Notes: generated by a model from the letters alone, not told the origin. Shown: positions 9,243 to 19,772, counted from the stretch's first letter. The stretch: 64,000 nt of DNA from Pseudotabrizicola alkalilacus (GCF_003443995.1 NZ_QWEY01000002.1:496001-560000); one strand, 5' to 3'. Translations and numbers: made by a program.

Positions 9243-9273
9243 TTGCTGCTTTGAAAATACTCCCGCCGGAGGC
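9243..9273 (-). repeat. Dispersed CCTCCGGCGGGAG intergenic element, copy 3 (inverted)
   Basis: The reverse complement reads GCCTCCGGCGGGAGTATTT then TCAAAGCAGCAA, differing from copy 2 only around TTTGG/TTTTC. It lies 31 nt after the priA stop in the sense orientation for priA. Together copies 2 and 3 could fold into a hairpin with arms of about 31 bp. Confidence 0.85.
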
Positions 9274-9304
9274 ATCTGCAGCCAGCCAAGCGCGCGGCGT
9301 CGGG

Positions 9305-11530
9305 TCAGTAGAAACTTTGTGGGTCAATGTCGATCGCCAGCCGCAGGTTGGCGGGCAGCTTCACCTGTGCCACCCATTCTGACAGGGCAGATTGCAGGGC
9401 CGTGCCCTTGTCGGCTTTGACCAGCAGCCGGACCCGGTGCCGTCCGCGCACGCGGGCGATGGGGGCAGGGGCGGGGCCAAAGACCTGCGCGCCGATCTGG
9501 CGCAGGGGGCCGTCGCGGCGGGCGAGTTCGGCGCCGAGGTCAAACACCTGCGCCACGTCGGGGCCGGACAGGATGATGCCGGCCATGCGGCCATAGGGCG
9601 GCACGCCAGCGGATTGCCGCTCGGCGGCTTCGGCCTTCCAGAACGCCTCTTCATCGCCGCCGAGGATGGCGCGGATCACCGGGTGGTCGGGCTGGTGGGT
9701 TTGCAGCAAGGCCGTGCCGCGCAGCTCGGCCCGTCCGGCGCGGCCCGCAACCTGACGCATCAGCTGAAAGGTGCGCTCGGCTGCCCGCAAATCGGACCCC
9801 TGCAACCCGAGGTCGGCGTCTATGACGCCGACGAGGGTCAGGAGCGGGAAGTTGTGGCCCTTGGCGACAATTTGCGTTCCGATGATGATATCGGCCCCGC
9901 CCGCCGCGATGGTCTCGATCTGGACTTTCAGCGCGCGGGCGGAGCCGAACAGGTCCGACGACAGCACCGCCACCCGGGCGTCGGGAAAGCGGGCGGTGAC
10001 TTCTTCGGCCAGACGCTCCACCCCCGGACCGACGGCGGCCATCTTGCCCTCGACCTTGCAGGCGGGGCAGGTGGTGGGCACCGGTTTGGTCGCCCCGCAT
10101 TGGTGGCAGACCAGCCGCTTGAGAAAGCGGTGTTCCACCATCCGCGCATCGCAATGGTCACAGCCGACCTGATGGCCGCAGGCGCGGCACAGGGTGATCG
10201 GCGCATAGCCGCGCCGGTTGAGAAACAACAGCGACTGCTCGCCGCGTGCCACGCGGGCGGTGACGGCAGCGGCGAGGCTGGGGCTGATGAAGCGGTCGTG
10301 CGACAGCGTTTCCGCCCGCATGTCGATGGCGCGCATCTCGGGCATTTCTGCCGCACCGTACCGTGCGCCAAGGTTCAGGCGCAGGTATTTGCCGGCATCG
10401 GCATTGGCCCAGCTTTCCAGCGACGGCGTGGCCGAGGCCAGCACCACCGGGCAGCCGACGATGGCTCCGCGCAAGACCGCCATATCGCGGGCATTGTAGA
10501 GCACGCCTTCTTCTTGCTTGTAGGAGGTGTCGTGTTCTTCATCCACCACGATCAGGCCCAGATCCTGAAATGGCAGAAACAATGCCGAGCGCGCGCCCAC
10601 CACAAAGCTTGCCCCCCCCTCAGCCACCATGCGCCACAGGCGGCGGCGTTCGGTCATCGTCACGCCGGAATGCCATTCGGCGGGGCGCGCACCAAAACGG
10701 GTTTGTACGCGGGTCAGGAAATCGGCGGTCAGGGCAATTTCGGGCAGCAGCACCAGCGCTTGCCGCCCCTGGCGCAGACATTCGGCAACGGCTTCGAGAT
10801 AGACTTCGGTTTTGCCAGAGCCGGTCACGCCTTTGAGCAGGGTGCAGGAATACTCGCCCCGGTCCACCGCCGCCACCAGCGCGTCGCCCGCGGCGATCTG
10901 GTCGCCCGCCAGCCGTCCGTCGGCACGGGCGTTCAGGGGCGGGTAGGGGGTATCCTTGGGCGCGTCCTCTTCGCTCAGCACGCCTTTGGCGACGAGGCCC
11001 TTGACCACGGAGGCGGTGCAGCTGGCCGCCTCGGTCAGTTCGGCCAGTGTCACGGCGGCCCCGCCATAATCGCGCAGCGCCTCGATCACGCGAAAGCGGG
11101 CGTCGGTCAGCTGGTTCGGGACCGGACCGGACAGGCGGTACACCCGGCGGGTGGCGGTGCCCGACATCAGCCCCGGCGCGCGGGTCGCGAGGCGCAGCAT
11201 GGCGGGCAGGGGGGTCAGGGTATAATCGGCGGCGCGGGTCAGGAAAGACCGCAGCTCTGCCCGCATCGGGCGGGCATCGAGCACGCGGGCGATGCTGCGC
11301 AGCTTGGCCGGGTCAAATGTGCCTTCTCCTGCGCCCCAGACCACGCCCAGCACCTTGCGCGGGCCCAGTGGCACCTCGACCAGATCGCCGTCGCCGCAGC
11401 CGCCTTCGGGCGCGCGGTAATCCAGTACCCCGAGGCCTGACCGCCCGAGCGCTTCGGTGGTCAGCACACCCACGGTCTGACCCGGCGCATAGGTCCGATC
11501 TGCGGTCCGATCTGTGACTGTTAGCGCCAT
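9305..11530 (-). CDS. priA: Primosomal protein N' (replication restart helicase)
   Basis: This is a 741-residue 3'-to-5' superfamily 2 helicase that reloads the replisome at collapsed forks. Walker A GVTGSGKT is at residues 234-241 and the Walker B DEEH box at 330-333. A zinc-binding insert carries CRACG, CDHC, CHQCG and CPAC pairs. The N-terminal DNA-binding domain ([13 protein letters not shown]) precedes the helicase core. A longer reading frame extends upstream, but the ATG at 11530 with GAAAGACGGG upstream gives the standard length. The gene is divergent from the transaldolase-family gene, with 75 bp between the starts. Confidence 0.95.
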   Translation of the reverse strand: MALTVTDRTADRTYAPGQTVGVLTTEALGRSGLGVLDYRAPEGGCGDGDLVEVPLGPRKVLGVVWGAGEGTFDPAKLRSIARVLDARPMRAELRSFLTRAADYTLTPLPAMLRLATRAPGLMSGTATRRVYRLSGPVPNQLTDARFRVIEALRDYGGAAVTLAELTEAASCTASVVKGLVAKGVLSEEDAPKDTPYPPLNARADGRLAGDQIAAGDALVAAVDRGEYSCTLLKGVTGSGKTEVYLEAVAECLRQGRQALVLLPEIALTADFLTRVQTRFGARPAEWHSGVTMTERRRLWRMVAEGGASFVVGARSALFLPFQDLGLIVVDEEHDTSYKQEEGVLYNARDMAVLRGAIVGCPVVLASATPSLESWANADAGKYLRLNLGARYGAAEMPEMRAIDMRAETLSHDRFISPSLAAAVTARVARGEQSLLFLNRRGYAPITLCRACGHQVGCDHCDARMVEHRFLKRLVCHQCGATKPVPTTCPACKVEGKMAAVGPGVERLAEEVTARFPDARVAVLSSDLFGSARALKVQIETIAAGGADIIIGTQIVAKGHNFPLLTLVGVIDADLGLQGSDLRAAERTFQLMRQVAGRAGRAELRGTALLQTHQPDHPVIRAILGGDEEAFWKAEAAERQSAGVPPYGRMAGIILSGPDVAQVFDLGAELARRDGPLRQIGAQVFGPAPAPIARVRGRHRVRLLVKADKGTALQSALSEWVAQVKLPANLRLAIDIDPQSFY

Positions 11531-11605
11531 CACCCGTCTTTCGTTCTTGGTGCTGATGGGGTAAACCCCCATGGAACCCGTCGCAACCATCGAAGGACGC
11601 GCCCC

Positions 11606-12259
11606 ATGAGATTTTTCGTTGATACCGCCGATGTCGCGGCGATTGCCGAGCTGAATGACCTTGGCATGGTGGATGGTGTCACCACCAACCCGTCGCTGAT
11701 TCTGAAATCCGGCCGGAACATTCTGGAAGTCACCAAAGAGATCTGTTCGATCGTCTCTGGCCCGGTCTCTGCCGAAGTGGTCGCGCTCAAGTCCGAGGAC
11801 ATGATCGCCGAGGGTCGCAAGCTGGCCGCAATTGCCGAGAATATCGCGGTCAAGGTGCCGCTGACCTGGGACGGGCTGAAAACCTGTAAAGTGCTGTCGG
11901 ACGAAGGCTTTATGGTCAACGTCACCTTGTGCTTTTCCGCCAATCAGGCGCTCTTGGCGGCCAAGGCCGGGGCTACGTTCATCTCGCCCTTTATCGGGCG
12001 GCTGGATGACATCAACCTGGACGGGCTGGAACTGATCAGCGACATCCGCCAGATCTATGACAACTACGGCTTTGACACGCAGATTCTGGCGGCGTCGATC
12101 CGCACGGCGAACCATGTCACGCAATGCGCGCTGATCGGGGCCGATGTGATGACCGCACCGCCATCGGTGATCAAGGCTCTGGCCACGCATGTGCTGACCG
12201 ACAAGGGGCTGGACCAGTTTACGAAAGACTGGGCGCAGACCGGTCAGAAGATCATCTGA
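11606..12259 (+). CDS. fsa: Fructose-6-phosphate aldolase / transaldolase-family protein
   Basis: This is a 217-residue short transaldolase of the TalC/Fsa subfamily, which forms a Schiff base on a lysine. That residue is Lys83 in IAVKVPLT. The N-terminal [18 protein letters not shown], and the C-terminal [10 protein letters not shown] are family signatures. The reaction is either transaldolase (pentose phosphate pathway) or fructose-6-phosphate aldolase; sequence alone does not settle which, and alphaproteobacterial members are often labelled transaldolase. The stop codon abuts the stop of the convergent asparaginase gene with no spacer. Confidence 0.9.
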   Translation: MRFFVDTADVAAIAELNDLGMVDGVTTNPSLILKSGRNILEVTKEICSIVSGPVSAEVVALKSEDMIAEGRKLAAIAENIAVKVPLTWDGLKTCKVLSDEGFMVNVTLCFSANQALLAAKAGATFISPFIGRLDDINLDGLELISDIRQIYDNYGFDTQILAASIRTANHVTQCALIGADVMTAPPSVIKALATHVLTDKGLDQFTKDWAQTGQKII

Positions 12260-13111
12260 TCACGACAGCGACAGCCAGAGGCGGGCGAGGGCCAGTTCTG
12301 CCGTCTCGGTGCCGCCGTTTTCCACTCCGGCAGACCACAGCGCGGCCCCGGCCGCATAGGCGGCGGGCGTGAGTCCGCCGTTTTCGCATTGGCTGACCGC
12401 GCGCAGGCGGCAGCCATTGGCGGTGGCCGTTTGCAAGGCGTCAACGATGGCGGGATCTTGCATCATCGTGCCCGCGCCGTAGACCCGCAGAACAGCCCCG
12501 TCGAGCTCGGACAAGGCGGCGCGTAACGCGGCGGCGGGCAGGCCGGGGGAGAGCGACAGAATCGCCAGCCTGCGATCCGCAAAGCGCCGGGCGGTTGCCG
12601 GACCGGGAGCTTGCTGCGTGCTGCGGAAGGCGTCGGCGGCGTGACTGTCTTGCTTGACCAGTCCTGCGGCAGACAACAGCTGGCCGGCAAAGGCCAGCCA
12701 GACGCCGGGCGGCGTGGTCAGCGCGGCGGTGAGGGCCAGCGACAGGTTGCCTTCGGCATCGCCGCCGGTGTTCAGCGGGACCATGGAGCCGCAGAGGATG
12801 ACCGGCAAGCCGGGTGCGTGCAGGGCGCAGGACAGCGCCGCCCCGGTATAGGCCATGGTATCGGTGCCGTGGACGATGATCACCGCGTCGCCCTGCCATC
12901 CCTCGATGCGGTCGAGCATGTGGTTCCAGTCAGCGGGGCGGATATTGGCGCTGTCGATCAGGGGGCTGAACTGTTCGACCGTCGTGGTGACCCCGGCGGG
13001 CGTCAGGGCGGCAAGCGCAGCTTCCAGCACCCCCGCGCCCGGTTGCAGGCCATCGGGGCCGGGGACCATGCCGATGGTGCCGCCGGTGTAAAGGATCAGA
13101 AATCTGGCCAT
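12260..13111 (-). CDS. L-asparaginase family protein
   Basis: This is a 283-residue protein that hydrolyses asparagine (or glutamine) to the acid and ammonia. The first catalytic threonine lies in LYTGGTIGM (Thr9) and the second motif HGTDT is at 81-85, with CGSMVPL after it. It is shorter than the roughly 330 residues of classical bacterial asparaginases, mainly at the C-terminus. I see no signal peptide, so a cytoplasmic enzyme is likely. The start at 13111 puts TGGT near the N-terminus as expected; the open frame upstream of it is not used. Its stop touches that of the transaldolase-family gene. Confidence 0.87.
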   Translation of the reverse strand: MARFLILYTGGTIGMVPGPDGLQPGAGVLEAALAALTPAGVTTTVEQFSPLIDSANIRPADWNHMLDRIEGWQGDAVIIVHGTDTMAYTGAALSCALHAPGLPVILCGSMVPLNTGGDAEGNLSLALTAALTTPPGVWLAFAGQLLSAAGLVKQDSHAADAFRSTQQAPGPATARRFADRRLAILSLSPGLPAAALRAALSELDGAVLRVYGAGTMMQDPAIVDALQTATANGCRLRAVSQCENGGLTPAAYAAGAALWSAGVENGGTETAELALARLWLSLS

Positions 13112-13271
13112 GGTGCTGCCCCTGTGCGTGTCACCAGCGCGACATATCAGATACAGGGCTGCGGCGGAATGCGGCTCCGGGCCGGGCAGGCGTGTGGAAA
13201 AACTTCCCCATGCTTTCCGCTTTCCGCTATATTCACCGTCAAACCACCAAGAAGAACCGGGCAGAGTTACC

Positions 13272-13964
13272 ATGATCGAACAAGACCTGCGTGACCGCAT
13301 CATCGCGGAACCCGAGACGATTCTCGAAGACCGCGATCTGATGGCCGCGCTGATCGGGGCCAATGAGCGGGCGATGGGCAGCAATATCGTCGATCTGCGC
13401 GGTATCGCGATGGAGCGGCTGGAAAACCGGCTGGACCGTCTGGAAGACACCCATCGCACCGTGATTGCGGCGGCTTATGAAAATCTGGCCGGGACCAATC
13501 AGGTGCATCGCGCGATTTTGCAGATGCTGGACCCGCTGAGCTTTGAGGATTTCCTGAAAAACCTGTCGACCGATGTGGCGGCCACCTTGCGGGTGGATTG
13601 CATCCGGCTGGTGCTGGAATCGGTGCAGGATGCCGAAGACCCTGCGCTGCGCAAACTGGGCGAGGTGCTGTTTGTGGCCGAGCCGGGCTTTGTCGGCGAA
13701 TACCTGTCGGGCGGGCGCAATGTGCCGCTGCGGCCAGTGACCCTGCGCCAGACGATCCCGTCATCGGACATGATCTATGGCGACAGCGCGGGCTGGATAC
13801 GGTCTGAGGCGCTGTTGAAACTGGATTTCGGCAAGGGCCGACTGCCGGGGATGCTGGTGCTGGGGGCTGAAGACCCGCATCAGTTCAAACCGACCCATGG
13901 CACCGATCTGCTGGCGTTTTTCGCGGGCGTGTTTGAACGGACCATGCGCCGCTGGCTGTCATGA
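13272..13964 (+). CDS. DUF484 family protein
   Basis: This is a 230-residue protein of the DUF484 family. An N-terminal helical part (EDRDLMAALIGAN, then MERLENRLDRLED with coiled-coil character) is followed by a GAF-like domain. Family members sit next to xerC in many proteobacteria, as here, where the xerC start lies 10 nt after this stop. The function is unknown. The ATG at 13272 was chosen over an upstream frame extension because it matches the family N-terminus. Confidence 0.82.
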   Translation: MIEQDLRDRIIAEPETILEDRDLMAALIGANERAMGSNIVDLRGIAMERLENRLDRLEDTHRTVIAAAYENLAGTNQVHRAILQMLDPLSFEDFLKNLSTDVAATLRVDCIRLVLESVQDAEDPALRKLGEVLFVAEPGFVGEYLSGGRNVPLRPVTLRQTIPSSDMIYGDSAGWIRSEALLKLDFGKGRLPGMLVLGAEDPHQFKPTHGTDLLAFFAGVFERTMRRWLS

Positions 13965-13974
13965 GGCGGGGCGC

Positions 13975-14895
13975 GTGACGGCACTCTCGCCTCAGGTCCG
14001 TGACGCGCTGTCCACCTGGACCCAGCAGCTTTCGGCGCTGAAGGGGGCGTCGCAGAATACGGTGACGGCCTATCTGCGCGACGTGACCGGGTATCTGCAT
14101 TTTCTGGCGATCCATCGCGGCGGAACCGAGGGGCTGGCGGGGCTTGCCAGTCTGCCGCAGGGCGATCTGCGGGCCTGGATGGCGCATGAGCGGGCGCGGG
14201 GCCTGTCGGCGCGGTCGCTGGCGCGCGCCCTGAGTTCGGTCAAGAGCTTTACCGCCTGGGTCGCCGACCGGGCCGGGGCGGATGCGACCACAGTGCTGTC
14301 GGCGCGCGCGCCCCGGTTCAAGCGCAAGCTGCCACGCCCGCTGAGTGTGCAGGGTGCGCAGGACATGATCGACACGGTGGCCGATCAGGGCCGCGAAGAC
14401 TGGGTCGGCGCGCGCGACCGGGCGGTGGTGACGCTGCTCTATGGCTGCGGCTTGCGGATTTCCGAAGCCCTTGGCCTGACCGGGGCGGCGCATCCGCTGC
14501 CCGAGGTGCTGCGGATCACGGGCAAGGGCAACAAGACCCGGCTGGTGCCGGTGCTGCCGGTGGCGCGGGCGGAGGTGGCCGACTATGTGCGGCTGTGCCC
14601 CTACGATCTGGCCGCCGATGCGCCGCTGTTTCGCGGGGTCCGGGGGGGCGCGCTGAATGCGCGGCTGATATCGGCGGTGATGGAGCAGGCCCGGATGCAG
14701 CTGGGGCTGCCCGCTACGGCAACGCCGCATGCCATGCGGCACAGCTTTGCCACACATCTGTTGTCGGCGGGCGGCGATCTGCGCGCGATTCAGGAATTGC
14801 TGGGCCATGCCTCGCTGTCCACCACGCAGGTTTACACGGCGGTTGATGCCGCGCGGCTGATGGAAGTGTATGAAAAGGCGCATCCGCGCGCCTGA
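13975..14895 (+). CDS. xerC: Tyrosine recombinase XerC
   Basis: This is a 306-residue site-specific recombinase that resolves chromosome dimers at dif, together with XerD. The N-terminal SAM-like core-binding domain covers about residues 5-100. The catalytic set is complete: Arg161 (GLRISEAL), Lys184 (GKGNKTR), His252 and Arg255 (HAMRHSFATH), His278 (LLGHASLST) and the nucleophile Tyr287. Start choice: the GTG at 13975 follows GAGGCGGGG and lies just after the DUF484 stop; longer in-frame options overlap that gene. No integron or phage context is present, so this is the housekeeping Xer enzyme. Confidence 0.92.
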   Translation: MTALSPQVRDALSTWTQQLSALKGASQNTVTAYLRDVTGYLHFLAIHRGGTEGLAGLASLPQGDLRAWMAHERARGLSARSLARALSSVKSFTAWVADRAGADATTVLSARAPRFKRKLPRPLSVQGAQDMIDTVADQGREDWVGARDRAVVTLLYGCGLRISEALGLTGAAHPLPEVLRITGKGNKTRLVPVLPVARAEVADYVRLCPYDLAADAPLFRGVRGGALNARLISAVMEQARMQLGLPATATPHAMRHSFATHLLSAGGDLRAIQELLGHASLSTTQVYTAVDAARLMEVYEKAHPRA

Positions 14896-14956
14896 ACTTT
14901 GTGCGAGCAGCGCCTGAGCGGTTGCGCCCGACGACAGTTTGCGCCATCAAAACCGG

Positions 14957-15658
14957 ATGGATCTTCGATATAAAGCCCTCTCCGTCCACCTTTTGACCGC
15001 CAGCGGCGCGGTTTTGTCGATGTTTGCCATGTTGGCAGCGGTCGAGGAAAAGTGGAGCCTGATGTTCCTGTGGTTGGTGTTCGCGCTGATCGTCGATGGC
15101 ATCGACGGGCCTTTGGCGCGGCGCTATGAGGTCGACAAGAACTGGCCGAACTATGATGGCGTGCTGCTGGATCTGATCATCGACTTTCTGACCTATGTGT
15201 TCATTCCGGCCTATGCGCTGTTCAAATCAGGGCTGTTGCCGGGCTGGACCGGGTGGATTGCGATCATCGTGATCGTCTATGGCTCGGTGATCTATTTCGC
15301 CGATACGCGCATGAAAACAAAGGACAAGTCGTTTTCAGGCTTTCCGGCCTGCTGGAATATGGTGGTGCTTGTACTGTTTGCCGTGGCCCCCGGTACGGTG
15401 CTTATTCTGGCAATCGTGATCGCGTTGACGGTAGCGATGTTCTGCAATCTGAAGTTCATTCACCCCACCCGCACCAAGCGGTGGCGCAATATCTCGTTGC
15501 CGGTGTCGCTCTTGTGGGTGGTGTTTGCCGGATGGGCGGCGCTTGTGGACTTTCACCCGGCGTCCTGGGCGCATTGGGGGCTGATCCTGACCTCGCTTTA
15601 TCTGACATTCGCCGGAATTGCGCAGCAGATTATCCCCGAGCGGTTGGGCCAGCGTTAA
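14957..15658 (+). CDS. pcs: Phosphatidylcholine synthase
   Basis: This is a 233-residue integral membrane CDP-alcohol phosphotransferase. The signature D47xxD50G51xxA54R55 with G68 and D72xxxD76 is complete. The N-terminus RYKALSVHLLTASGA closely resembles rhizobial Pcs, which condenses choline with CDP-diacylglycerol to make phosphatidylcholine in one step. About six to eight membrane segments follow. Choline-dependent PC synthesis is therefore likely. The ATG at 14957 was chosen over a TTG six codons earlier. The stop overlaps the stop of the convergent transporter by 3 nt. Confidence 0.88.
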   Translation: MDLRYKALSVHLLTASGAVLSMFAMLAAVEEKWSLMFLWLVFALIVDGIDGPLARRYEVDKNWPNYDGVLLDLIIDFLTYVFIPAYALFKSGLLPGWTGWIAIIVIVYGSVIYFADTRMKTKDKSFSGFPACWNMVVLVLFAVAPGTVLILAIVIALTVAMFCNLKFIHPTRTKRWRNISLPVSLLWVVFAGWAALVDFHPASWAHWGLILTSLYLTFAGIAQQIIPERLGQR

Positions 15659-16491
15659 AGCCGGGTCAGCAATACCCCGGCCACGATGACACAGGCGGCA
15701 AGCGCCTTTTCACCGCTCATCTTTTCGCCAAACGCGATCCAGCCGATCAGCACCGCAAACAGGATCGAGGTTTCGCGCAACGCCGCGACCACGGCGATGG
15801 GGGCGATGGTCATCGCCCAGATCGACACCGCATAGGCCCCGTAGCTGGCGACAGAGGCGACGGACCCAAGGCCCCAGGCCCGGCGGTCGCGCGGCAAGAC
15901 CGAGGTGCCACGCAGGGTGAGCATGCCGAGGGTAAAGATCAGGCCATCGGCGACAAAGACCCAGGCCACATAGGCGGCCGGTGCGCCCGAGATGCGCGCG
16001 CCTATACCGTCGATCATCGTATAGGTGGCGGTCGCGGCGGCAGAGCCCAAGGCAAAGGGCAGCAAGCGGCGATCCTCGCCACTGGAAAACACACCGCGGG
16101 CCATCATCAGGATGCCAAGGCCGAGCACGGCAATGGCAACATACTGCCGCCCGCTGACCGCATCGGGCAGCATCATCGCCCCCGCCAATGCCACCACCAT
16201 CGGCGCCGCCCCGCGCGCAATCGGGTAGACGCGGGACAGGTCGCCCCGCTCATAGGCGTAGGTGAGAAAGAACTTATAGGCGAAATGGGTGCAGCCTGCG
16301 GCAATGACCCATGGAATTGCGGCGGCGTCGATGGGCGGTGATACCGCAACCACGGCAAGGCCGATGGGAATCTCGATGACCGACAGAATGACCATGGTGC
16401 CGACCTTGGACGTGCCAATCTTGATCAGCGCGTTCCACAACGCGTGCAGAAAGGCGGCCCCGAGGACGGCCAGAAAGACACCTAAGCTCAC
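15655..16491 (-). CDS. EamA/DMT-family transporter
   Basis: This is a 278-residue protein with ten predicted membrane helices in two EamA-type halves (LGAAFLHALWNALIK in the first, SVASYGAYAVSIWAM in the second). The second half ends with RETSILFAVLIGW and FGEKMSG, a typical drug/metabolite transporter ending. The substrate is unknown. The start is not an ATG; I chose the GTG at 16491, which begins the first helix. Its end overlaps the end of pcs by 4 nt. Confidence 0.78.
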   Translation of the reverse strand: MSLGVFLAVLGAAFLHALWNALIKIGTSKVGTMVILSVIEIPIGLAVVAVSPPIDAAAIPWVIAAGCTHFAYKFFLTYAYERGDLSRVYPIARGAAPMVVALAGAMMLPDAVSGRQYVAIAVLGLGILMMARGVFSSGEDRRLLPFALGSAAATATYTMIDGIGARISGAPAAYVAWVFVADGLIFTLGMLTLRGTSVLPRDRRAWGLGSVASVASYGAYAVSIWAMTIAPIAVVAALRETSILFAVLIGWIAFGEKMSGEKALAACVIVAGVLLTRL

Positions 16492-16610
16492 ACCCAGCCC
16501 CCTGTTCCTGTTTCTGGTTAGGATGCGGGTCGCAAAGGTGCAAGCGGGCGATGTGTATCGGTGACAATCCTTTGCTGGTCGGGTGCGCGGGAGAGGTGTA
16601 GGAAATTTCC

Positions 16611-17843
16611 ATGTTCGAACGTGTCTCCCTTGATGATGCCCACCGTCTGCCGCGTTGGCGCAGACCCGAGACGCTGCTCTATGTGATGGCGGCGGCGATG
16701 CCGCTGGCCTTTGCCACATGGTCTGCGGTGCTGAACAATTTCGTCATCGAAATGGCCGGGTTTACCGGGGTCGAGATCGGCTGGCTGCATACGGTGCGCG
16801 AGATTCCGGGGCTGCTGGCGGTGGGGGTGATCGCACTGTTGCTGGTCTTCCGCGAACAGATGCTGGCGCTGAGCAGCCTGTTGTTGCTGGGGCTGGCCAC
16901 GGTGGTGACGGCGTGGTTCCCCAGCTTTGGCGGCTTGCTGATCGTGACGCTGCTCTCGTCGATCGGGTTTCACTACTTCGAGACGGTGAACCAGTCCTTG
17001 CAACTGCAATGGGTGGAAAAATCGCGCGCGCCGCAGGTGCTGGGGCGGATTGTGGCGGTTGGGTCCGGGGCGGCCCTGCTGGCCTACGGTCTGCTGGTGC
17101 TGCTGTGGGATCGGTTCGCGCTGACATATGACACGGTCTACATGGTGTCGGGCGGGGCGACGATTGCGCTGACGCTGTTTGCCGCGCTGGCCTATCCGCA
17201 GTTTGTGAATCCGATCAAGCAGCGCAACAGCATCGTGCTGCGACGGCGCTACTGGCTGTTTTACGCGCTGCAATTCATGGCCGGATCGCGGCGGCAGATC
17301 TTTGTGGTGTTTGCCGGGTTCATGATGGTGGAACGCTTTGGCATGCGGGTGTCAGAGATGACCGCGCTGCTGCTGATCAACTATGTGCTGCAGATGGTCG
17401 CCGCCCCTGCAATGGGCCGGGCTTTGGGCCGGTTTGGCGAGCGGTCTGTGATGGCGTTTGAATATCTGGGCCTGACGCTGGTGTTTCTGTTCTACGGTGG
17501 GATCTACTGGTTCGGCTGGGGGCTGGTGATCGCGGGTGCGCTGTATATTGCGGACCAGATGTTCTTTGCGCTGTCTTTTGCCCTGCGCACCTATTTTCAA
17601 AAGATTGCCGATCCAGCAGACATTGCGCCCACGGCGGCGGTGTCTTTCACCATCAACCATATTGCGGCAGTATTCTTGCCGGCGGGAATGGGGTATCTTT
17701 GGGCCACCGCGCCGGATTACGTGTTCCTGCTGGGGGCCGGGATGGCGCTGATCGCGCTGGGGCTGGTGCTGCTGATCCCGCGCCATCCGGAGCCGGGCTA
17801 TGAGACGATATTTGGCCGGGGCCTGCCACAACCGGCCGAGTGA
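16611..17843 (+). CDS. Major facilitator superfamily transporter
   Basis: This is a 410-residue polytopic membrane protein with about 12 hydrophobic segments and MFS-like organisation. An N-terminal half (MPLAFATWSAVLNNFV onward) is followed by a central loop rich in basic residues (KQRNSIVLRRRYW), then a C-terminal half. No substrate-specific motif is recognisable. The ATG at 16611 begins the protein after GGAGAGGTGTAGG. The gene lies between a divergent EamA transporter and msrA and is probably its own unit. Confidence 0.75.
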   Translation: MFERVSLDDAHRLPRWRRPETLLYVMAAAMPLAFATWSAVLNNFVIEMAGFTGVEIGWLHTVREIPGLLAVGVIALLLVFREQMLALSSLLLLGLATVVTAWFPSFGGLLIVTLLSSIGFHYFETVNQSLQLQWVEKSRAPQVLGRIVAVGSGAALLAYGLLVLLWDRFALTYDTVYMVSGGATIALTLFAALAYPQFVNPIKQRNSIVLRRRYWLFYALQFMAGSRRQIFVVFAGFMMVERFGMRVSEMTALLLINYVLQMVAAPAMGRALGRFGERSVMAFEYLGLTLVFLFYGGIYWFGWGLVIAGALYIADQMFFALSFALRTYFQKIADPADIAPTAAVSFTINHIAAVFLPAGMGYLWATAPDYVFLLGAGMALIALGLVLLIPRHPEPGYETIFGRGLPQPAE

Positions 17844-17900
17844 GTGGTGATTGGCGCGTTTGATCCTATATATCCCTTCTGACTTCAGGAGAGTTTCAAG

Positions 17901-18557
17901 ATGTTCTTCATGAACCGCACCAAATCGCAGATGGTTGACCCAAAAGACGCGCTGCCGGGGCGGGCCGAGCCGCTCGCCACTGCCGAGACGCATTTCCTAT
18001 CCGGCCTGCCGCTGAAATCGCCGGTGCCCGAGGGCATGGCAGAAGCGATGTTCGGCATGGGCTGTTTCTGGGGGGTGGAGCGCAAGTTCTGGCAGACTCC
18101 CGGTGTCTGGCTGACCATGGTGGGTTATGCGGCGGGCTATACGCCGAACCCGACCTACAAGGAAACCTGCACCCAGCTCACCGGCCACAACGAGGTGGTG
18201 CGGGTGATCTATGACCCAAAGGTGGTGAGCTACGACCAGCTGTTGAAGCTGTTCTGGGAAGGTCACGACCCGACCCAAGGCATGCGGCAGGGCAATGACA
18301 TGGGCTCGACCTATCGCTCGGGGATCTACACCTATAACGATGCACAGGCCGAGGCGGCCCAAGCCAGCAAAGCCCTGTATCAGGCAGCGCTGAACGCGGC
18401 GGGCAAGGCGGCGATCACCACCGAAATCCTGCCCGCGCCAGAGTTCTTTTTTGCCGAGGACTACCACCAGCAATATCTGCAAAAGAACCCCAACGGCTAT
18501 TGCGGCATCGGCGGTACCGGCGTGACCTGCCCGATCGGCATCGGCGTCACGGCCTGA
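17901..18557 (+). CDS. msrA: Peptide methionine-S-sulfoxide reductase MsrA
   Basis: This is a 218-residue repair enzyme that reduces methionine-S-sulfoxide in proteins. The active-site motif GCFWG places the catalytic Cys55, and the resolving cysteines Cys201 and Cys210 lie in [12 protein letters not shown]. The substrate-binding stretch YAGGYTPNP is replaced by YAAGYTPNP, a minor change. An N-terminal extension of about 45 residues with no signal peptide is normal for this subgroup. The likely start of the next gene falls 2 nt after the stop. Confidence 0.94.
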   Translation: MFFMNRTKSQMVDPKDALPGRAEPLATAETHFLSGLPLKSPVPEGMAEAMFGMGCFWGVERKFWQTPGVWLTMVGYAAGYTPNPTYKETCTQLTGHNEVVRVIYDPKVVSYDQLLKLFWEGHDPTQGMRQGNDMGSTYRSGIYTYNDAQAEAAQASKALYQAALNAAGKAAITTEILPAPEFFFAEDYHQQYLQKNPNGYCGIGGTGVTCPIGIGVTA

Positions 18558-18559
18558 GA

Positions 18560-19741
18560 TTGCCGCCGCCCAGCCATGATGTGCTGGTGATCGGGGCCGG
18601 GCCTGCGGGTTCGGCTGCTGCGATCACCGCCGCGCACGCAGGCTTGCGGGTGGCGTTGATCGACAAGGCGTCGTTTCCCCGTGACAAGCTGTGCGGCGGC
18701 GGGGTGACCGCGCGGGCGCATGCCCATGCGCAGGCGGTGTTCGGCGCTCTGCCGGAGGGGTTGTTCCACATCAGCCGGGCGGTGCGGTTCTCGGCTGGCA
18801 CCACCACACTCGCGCGGCTGGATCAGGCCCCGCCGATTTACATGACCCCTCGGTCGGTGTTTGATGCCGCGCTGCGCGCCCGTGCGATTGCGGCGGGCGC
18901 GCAGGATTTTTGCGGTCAGCGCATGGCGGACTGCGTGCCGCATGCGGGCAGCGTCACGCTGGCGGACGGTCAGGTGCTGACCGCCCCCGTGATGATCGGC
19001 GCGGATGGGGTGCATTCGGGCGTCGCCCGCGCCCTCTTTGGCCGGGCGCTTGATCCGGCCACCATCGGCTTTGCGCTGGAGGCAGAGGTGCCGGGCCCGC
19101 CGGGGCTGGAGACCGAGCTGGACATGACCGCGCTGCCATGGGGTTATGGCTGGGATTTTCCGAAGGCCGGGGGCCGCACGCTGGGTATCGGTGGGGTGTC
19201 GGTGCAGGACAAGGATCTGCGCCCGCGCTTTCACGACTGGTTGCGCGCGCGCGGGGTGGACCCTGCTTCGGTCAAGATAAAGGGCCACCATCTGCCCTCG
19301 GGCGCGTCGTGGGCGGTGCCGGGGCAGGGCGCGGTGCTGTTGGCGGGGGATGCGGCGGGGCTGGTGGACCCGATCACCGGCGAAGGTATCGGCTGGGCGA
19401 TCCTGTCAGGGCAACTTGCCGCAGAGGCGGCGGCAGAGGCGTTGCAGGCGGGTGAACCGCAGACCGCGCTGACGCATTATCAGCGGCGAATGCACCCGAT
19501 CCGGGCCGAGCTGGTGCGGGCGCGTCTGCTGGCAAAGCTGGTGTATCACCCGGTGTTGCAGCCGCGCCTGCTGCGGGCGCTTGCGTCATCCGACCATTTC
19601 CAGCGCCGCTATCTGGCGCTGCTGGCGGGCGAGATGGATTATGCTGATCTGGGTCCGCGCCGTCTGGCCGGGGTGGTCTGGCGCGTGCTGCGGGCGCGTT
19701 CCGGCGGCAGTCACCTTGACGTCCGCGGCAGCGGCAGCTAG
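18560..19741 (+). CDS. Geranylgeranyl reductase family flavoprotein
   Basis: This is a protein of about 393 residues with an N-terminal FAD fold ([12 protein letters not shown]) and the DKLCGGGV signature of the geranylgeranyl reductase family (which includes BchP and archaeal lipid reductases). The C-terminal FAD motif is [14 protein letters not shown]. It probably reduces double bonds in an isoprenoid or modifies a quinone/lipid. No bacteriochlorophyll genes are in the window, so a BchP role is not supported. No ATG is available; the best start is the TTG at 18560, directly after the msrA stop, which suggests translational coupling. The start is uncertain. Confidence 0.8.
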   Translation: MPPPSHDVLVIGAGPAGSAAAITAAHAGLRVALIDKASFPRDKLCGGGVTARAHAHAQAVFGALPEGLFHISRAVRFSAGTTTLARLDQAPPIYMTPRSVFDAALRARAIAAGAQDFCGQRMADCVPHAGSVTLADGQVLTAPVMIGADGVHSGVARALFGRALDPATIGFALEAEVPGPPGLETELDMTALPWGYGWDFPKAGGRTLGIGGVSVQDKDLRPRFHDWLRARGVDPASVKIKGHHLPSGASWAVPGQGAVLLAGDAAGLVDPITGEGIGWAILSGQLAAEAAAEALQAGEPQTALTHYQRRMHPIRAELVRARLLAKLVYHPVLQPRLLRALASSDHFQRRYLALLAGEMDYADLGPRRLAGVVWRVLRARSGGSHLDVRGSGS

Positions 19742-19772
19742 GGCCAGAGGCGCACATGCCAGAGGTTTTGCC

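Noticed and set aside
9392-11440. Long open frame on the plus strand (682 codons) opposite priA
   Set aside because: The real helicase motifs are all on the minus strand; this frame is Gly/Gln/Arg-rich and motif-free.
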